NCBI GenBank assembly: GCA_005889345.1
Contig: VBFR01000220.1
Span: forward strand, 1 to 34,637
Origin: Chloroflexota bacterium
GTDB lineage: Bacteria > Chloroflexota > Dormibacteria > CF-121
Direction of reading: 5' to 3'
DNA length: 34,637 nucleotides
Below are positions 32,935 through 34,637 of the stretch, piece by piece. The notes under the pieces are model-generated. The model made no database searches, was not told the origin of the DNA, and saw nothing but the letters and a program-made list of their open reading frames with translations. How positions within the stretch are numbered: position 1 is the first letter of the stretch; each line of letters opens with the position of its first letter. Position numbers and translations under genes: made by a program.

Positions 32935-34239
32935 TCAGGAGCCCGCGTAAGCGGTCGCTTGCTTCTTATCCAGGTCGGCCAGGATGGCATCGAGCTGACC
33001 CTGGTTCTGAACAAACTTGAGGATGCCCGACCAGTAGGCGTCGCGCATGTCGCTCGGCATCAGGTCGCCGGCGTCGTAGCGCGCGATCTTGGTTGAGACC
33101 ACGACCTGCGCCAGGGCCTTCGCGATAGGATCGGGATAGTCACTCAGGCTCACCTGCTTGTTGATCGCGATCTTGCCGCCGCCGCGCTTGACCCAGATGT
33201 CCTGCGCGTCCGCGGTCGCCAGGTATTTCAGCAGTGCCCGAGCCTGCGGGGTGTCCTTCGTCATAACGAAGGCGTCACCGGCGACCACGTGGGCACCCGC
33301 GTTCGAGCTGCTCACGTCCGGCAAGGGGAAGACGGCGTAGTCGGTGCCGGCGGCCGGCTTGGGGGTGTAGGCGTCGAAGAACGAGGTGATGAACGACCCC
33401 TGGTTGAACATGTAGCACTTGGGCGGGCTGGTGAAGAGCCCCTGGCCGCCTTCGCCGAACTTCGTTGCGACCATGTACTGCGAACCGCCGTAGACGTTGC
33501 TGTCACCAGTACCGAGGACCTTGCCCCAGGTCTGCCAGGCGGATTTGATCTCGGTCGATGTCCACTTCTGCTTGCCCTGCCACCACTTGTCATAGACATC
33601 ACCGCCGGCCTGGCTGAGCACGATCTCCTTGACCCAGTCGCTGCCCGGCCAACCGGAGGCGGCTTCGCTCTCGAGCGCCACGCACCACGGCTTGCCGCCG
33701 TCCGACTTGATCTTGTCCTGCAGTGTCATCAACTCATCCCACGTCTTGGGCACCTGGTAGTTCTTCGCCGCGAACGCCTTGGGGTCGTACCAGACGAGCC
33801 CTTTCAGCGCGGCCCACGCGTAGAGCGTGTAGAGCTTGCCGTCGATCTTCCCCAGGTTGATCCAGTCAGCGCCGTAATTGGCGTTGAGCGCGCTCATGTC
33901 CAGCTTGTCTTCGAGCGTGGGAATTTTGCCGGCCTTGACGAGCTTGATCAGCGTGCCGATGCCCGGAGCACCGGTGACATCGGGTGGATTTCCAGCGGCA
34001 ACCTTTGTCTGGAGGATGGCGTCGAGGTCACGGGTGGCCTCGAAGGAAATCTTGATGCCGGTCTGATCCGTGAACGGCTTCATGACCGCGTCGAACGAGT
34101 CCTTCTCGCCACCGGTCCAGGTTCCGAGGATATGGACCGTGCCACCGATCTTCCCGGATGCGGCGTTGCTGGTCCCGCAGGCGGTGACGCCGAGAACGAC
34201 GATGGCCATCGCGGCCAGAATTCGGGTAAGTCTTCCCAT
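32935..34239 (-). CDS. Extracellular sugar-binding lipoprotein of the ABC transporter
   Basis: The protein has 434 residues. It has a lipoprotein signal with Cys21 (VVLGVTAC) and a Thr/Ser/Asn/Ala linker, followed by a family 1 solute-binding fold. Typical segments are VHILGTWTGGEKDSFDAVM, KVAAGNPPDVTGAPG, YGGSQYMVATKFGEGGQG and AVFPLPD. Many exposed Trp residues (GWPGSDW, YDKWWQGKQKW) suit carbohydrate stacking. It resembles the AglE/alpha-glucoside-type group, but the ligand is not provable from sequence. AGGAAGGAGACC lies right before the ATG. It begins the transporter operon, about 175 bases downstream of the hydrolase gene. Confidence 0.92.
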   Translation of the reverse strand: MGRLTRILAAMAIVVLGVTACGTSNAASGKIGGTVHILGTWTGGEKDSFDAVMKPFTDQTGIKISFEATRDLDAILQTKVAAGNPPDVTGAPGIGTLIKLVKAGKIPTLEDKLDMSALNANYGADWINLGKIDGKLYTLYAWAALKGLVWYDPKAFAAKNYQVPKTWDELMTLQDKIKSDGGKPWCVALESEAASGWPGSDWVKEIVLSQAGGDVYDKWWQGKQKWTSTEIKSAWQTWGKVLGTGDSNVYGGSQYMVATKFGEGGQGLFTSPPKCYMFNQGSFITSFFDAYTPKPAAGTDYAVFPLPDVSSSNAGAHVVAGDAFVMTKDTPQARALLKYLATADAQDIWVKRGGGKIAINKQVSLSDYPDPIAKALAQVVVSTKIARYDAGDLMPSDMRDAYWSGILKFVQNQGQLDAILADLDKKQATAYAGS

Positions 34240-34375
34240 TGGTCTCCTTCCTCCCTTTGGCCGGACGGCGGCCCGGCGCGATCACGCAGAGGCCCAAGGG
34301 ACCCCTCGCAGCGAGTCTATGACCGGCGCTCCCGCTTTGTCAATGAATTCGCGCCTCGCCTGCGTAGGCATTAGG

Positions 34376-34441
34376 AAGTATTAGCGCCGCGCGCGGTTTG
34401 GGTGACAGGAAGTGTTAGCGGCGTTTTAGGGTTTGCGTGAC
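34376..34441 (-). repeat. Imperfect tandem duplication covering the 3' end of the glycoside hydrolase gene
   Basis: AGGAAGTATTAGCG... (from 34374) and AGGAAGTGTTAGCG... (from 34408) are followed by similar GGTTTGGGTGAC / GGTTTGCGTGAC ends, about 34-38 bases apart. The gene-proximal copy contains the stop codon and last codons (VTQTLKRR). The second copy lies just downstream of the gene. Confidence 0.65.
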
Positions 34442-34637
34442 GGGGCGCAGGATCGCGGCCTCGACTTTAGGCCGGCGCTCGAACGTCAGCAGGCCATTGC
34501 ATTCCTGCTCGACATCGGTGAACTGCGTGTAGCAGAAGCCTTCCACCGGACCCGGCGCCATCAAGGCCGCGACAAGCTCCCGGTATCGGTCGACCAGCTC
34601 GGCCGCGCCGGCGCTCGTTTCATAACCCCAACCGCCT
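34415..34637 (-). CDS. Glycoside hydrolase family 2-type protein, C-terminal fragment at window edge
   Basis: The minus-strand frame runs off the right edge; 73 C-terminal residues are present, ending at TAA 34415-34417. They include GGWGYETSAGAAELVDRYRE and VEGFCYTQFTDVEQECNGLL, then TFERRPKVEAAIL. The GFxYTQxTDVEQExNGL signature is the conserved end of the catalytic TIM barrel in family 2 hydrolases (beta-galactosidase, beta-glucuronidase, beta-mannosidase types). The exact activity cannot be read from this fragment. It precedes the sugar-binding lipoprotein and permeases on the same strand, consistent with a glycoside import and degradation locus. Confidence 0.85.
   Translation of the reverse strand, partial: GGWGYETSAGAAELVDRYRELVAALMAPGPVEGFCYTQFTDVEQECNGLLTFERRPKVEAAILRPVTQTLKRR

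Overview
The window is about 34.6 kb of GC-rich, gene-dense bacterial chromosome. It contains no rRNA, phage or transposase genes. The gene set suggests a monoderm (single-membrane) soil-type lineage. The evidence is two surface proteins with LAxTG sorting signals, a LytR-CpsA-Psr ligase, several lipoproteins, a Flp-type pilin, and a nickel superoxide dismutase with its maturation protease. Chloroflexota or the related Dormibacterota are my best guess, with Actinobacteriota as the alternative. This placement is inference from gene content only.

Layout. Bases 1-4.6 kb hold the 3' end of a zincin-type protease gene on the plus strand. It converges on a compact minus-strand cluster: DEAD-box helicase, transketolase, dodecin and an unknown protein. 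From 4.8 to 9.6 kb lie an unusual signal peptide/SRPBCC/M50 membrane protease, a small membrane protein, an ABM-like protein, tRNA-Glu(UUC) and a kinase-fold phosphotransferase. From 9.7 to 16.4 kb, almost 7 kb is occupied by two paralogous minus-strand surface proteins. They share N-termini, LAxTG C-termini and promoter/RBS layout, but have unrelated repeat stalks: 8 copies of 22 residues versus 73 copies of 19 residues. This is the most distinctive system in the window.

From 16.6 to 20.6 kb there is a YVTN beta-propeller lipoprotein with no normal start codon, a papain-family peptidase, a gltX gene with an internal frameshifting deletion, and the divergent pair sodX/sodN. From 20.8 to 25.4 kb are a TolB-like lipoprotein overlapping an LCP ligase, a zinc-ribbon protein, a dCMP-deaminase-like protein and a small cluster with a catalytically degenerate PfkB-type protein between two small exported or membrane proteins. 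From 25.5 to 31 kb are a thioredoxin-like DUF255/YyaL protein, mobA, a Flp-type pilin, a CAP-domain protein, a small membrane protein, a short-chain dehydrogenase and a proline-rich surface protein. From 30.9 kb to the end lies a carbohydrate ABC transporter (binding protein and two permeases), preceded by the 3' end of a family 2 glycoside hydrolase gene. This looks like a glycoside uptake and cleavage locus.

Genes are packed tightly. Convergent neighbours overlap (mobA/YyaL; proline-rich protein/permease) and same-strand neighbours show 4-bp coupling overlaps. No stretch longer than 300 bases lacks a gene. All functions are assigned by reading motifs by eye; no database search was run.
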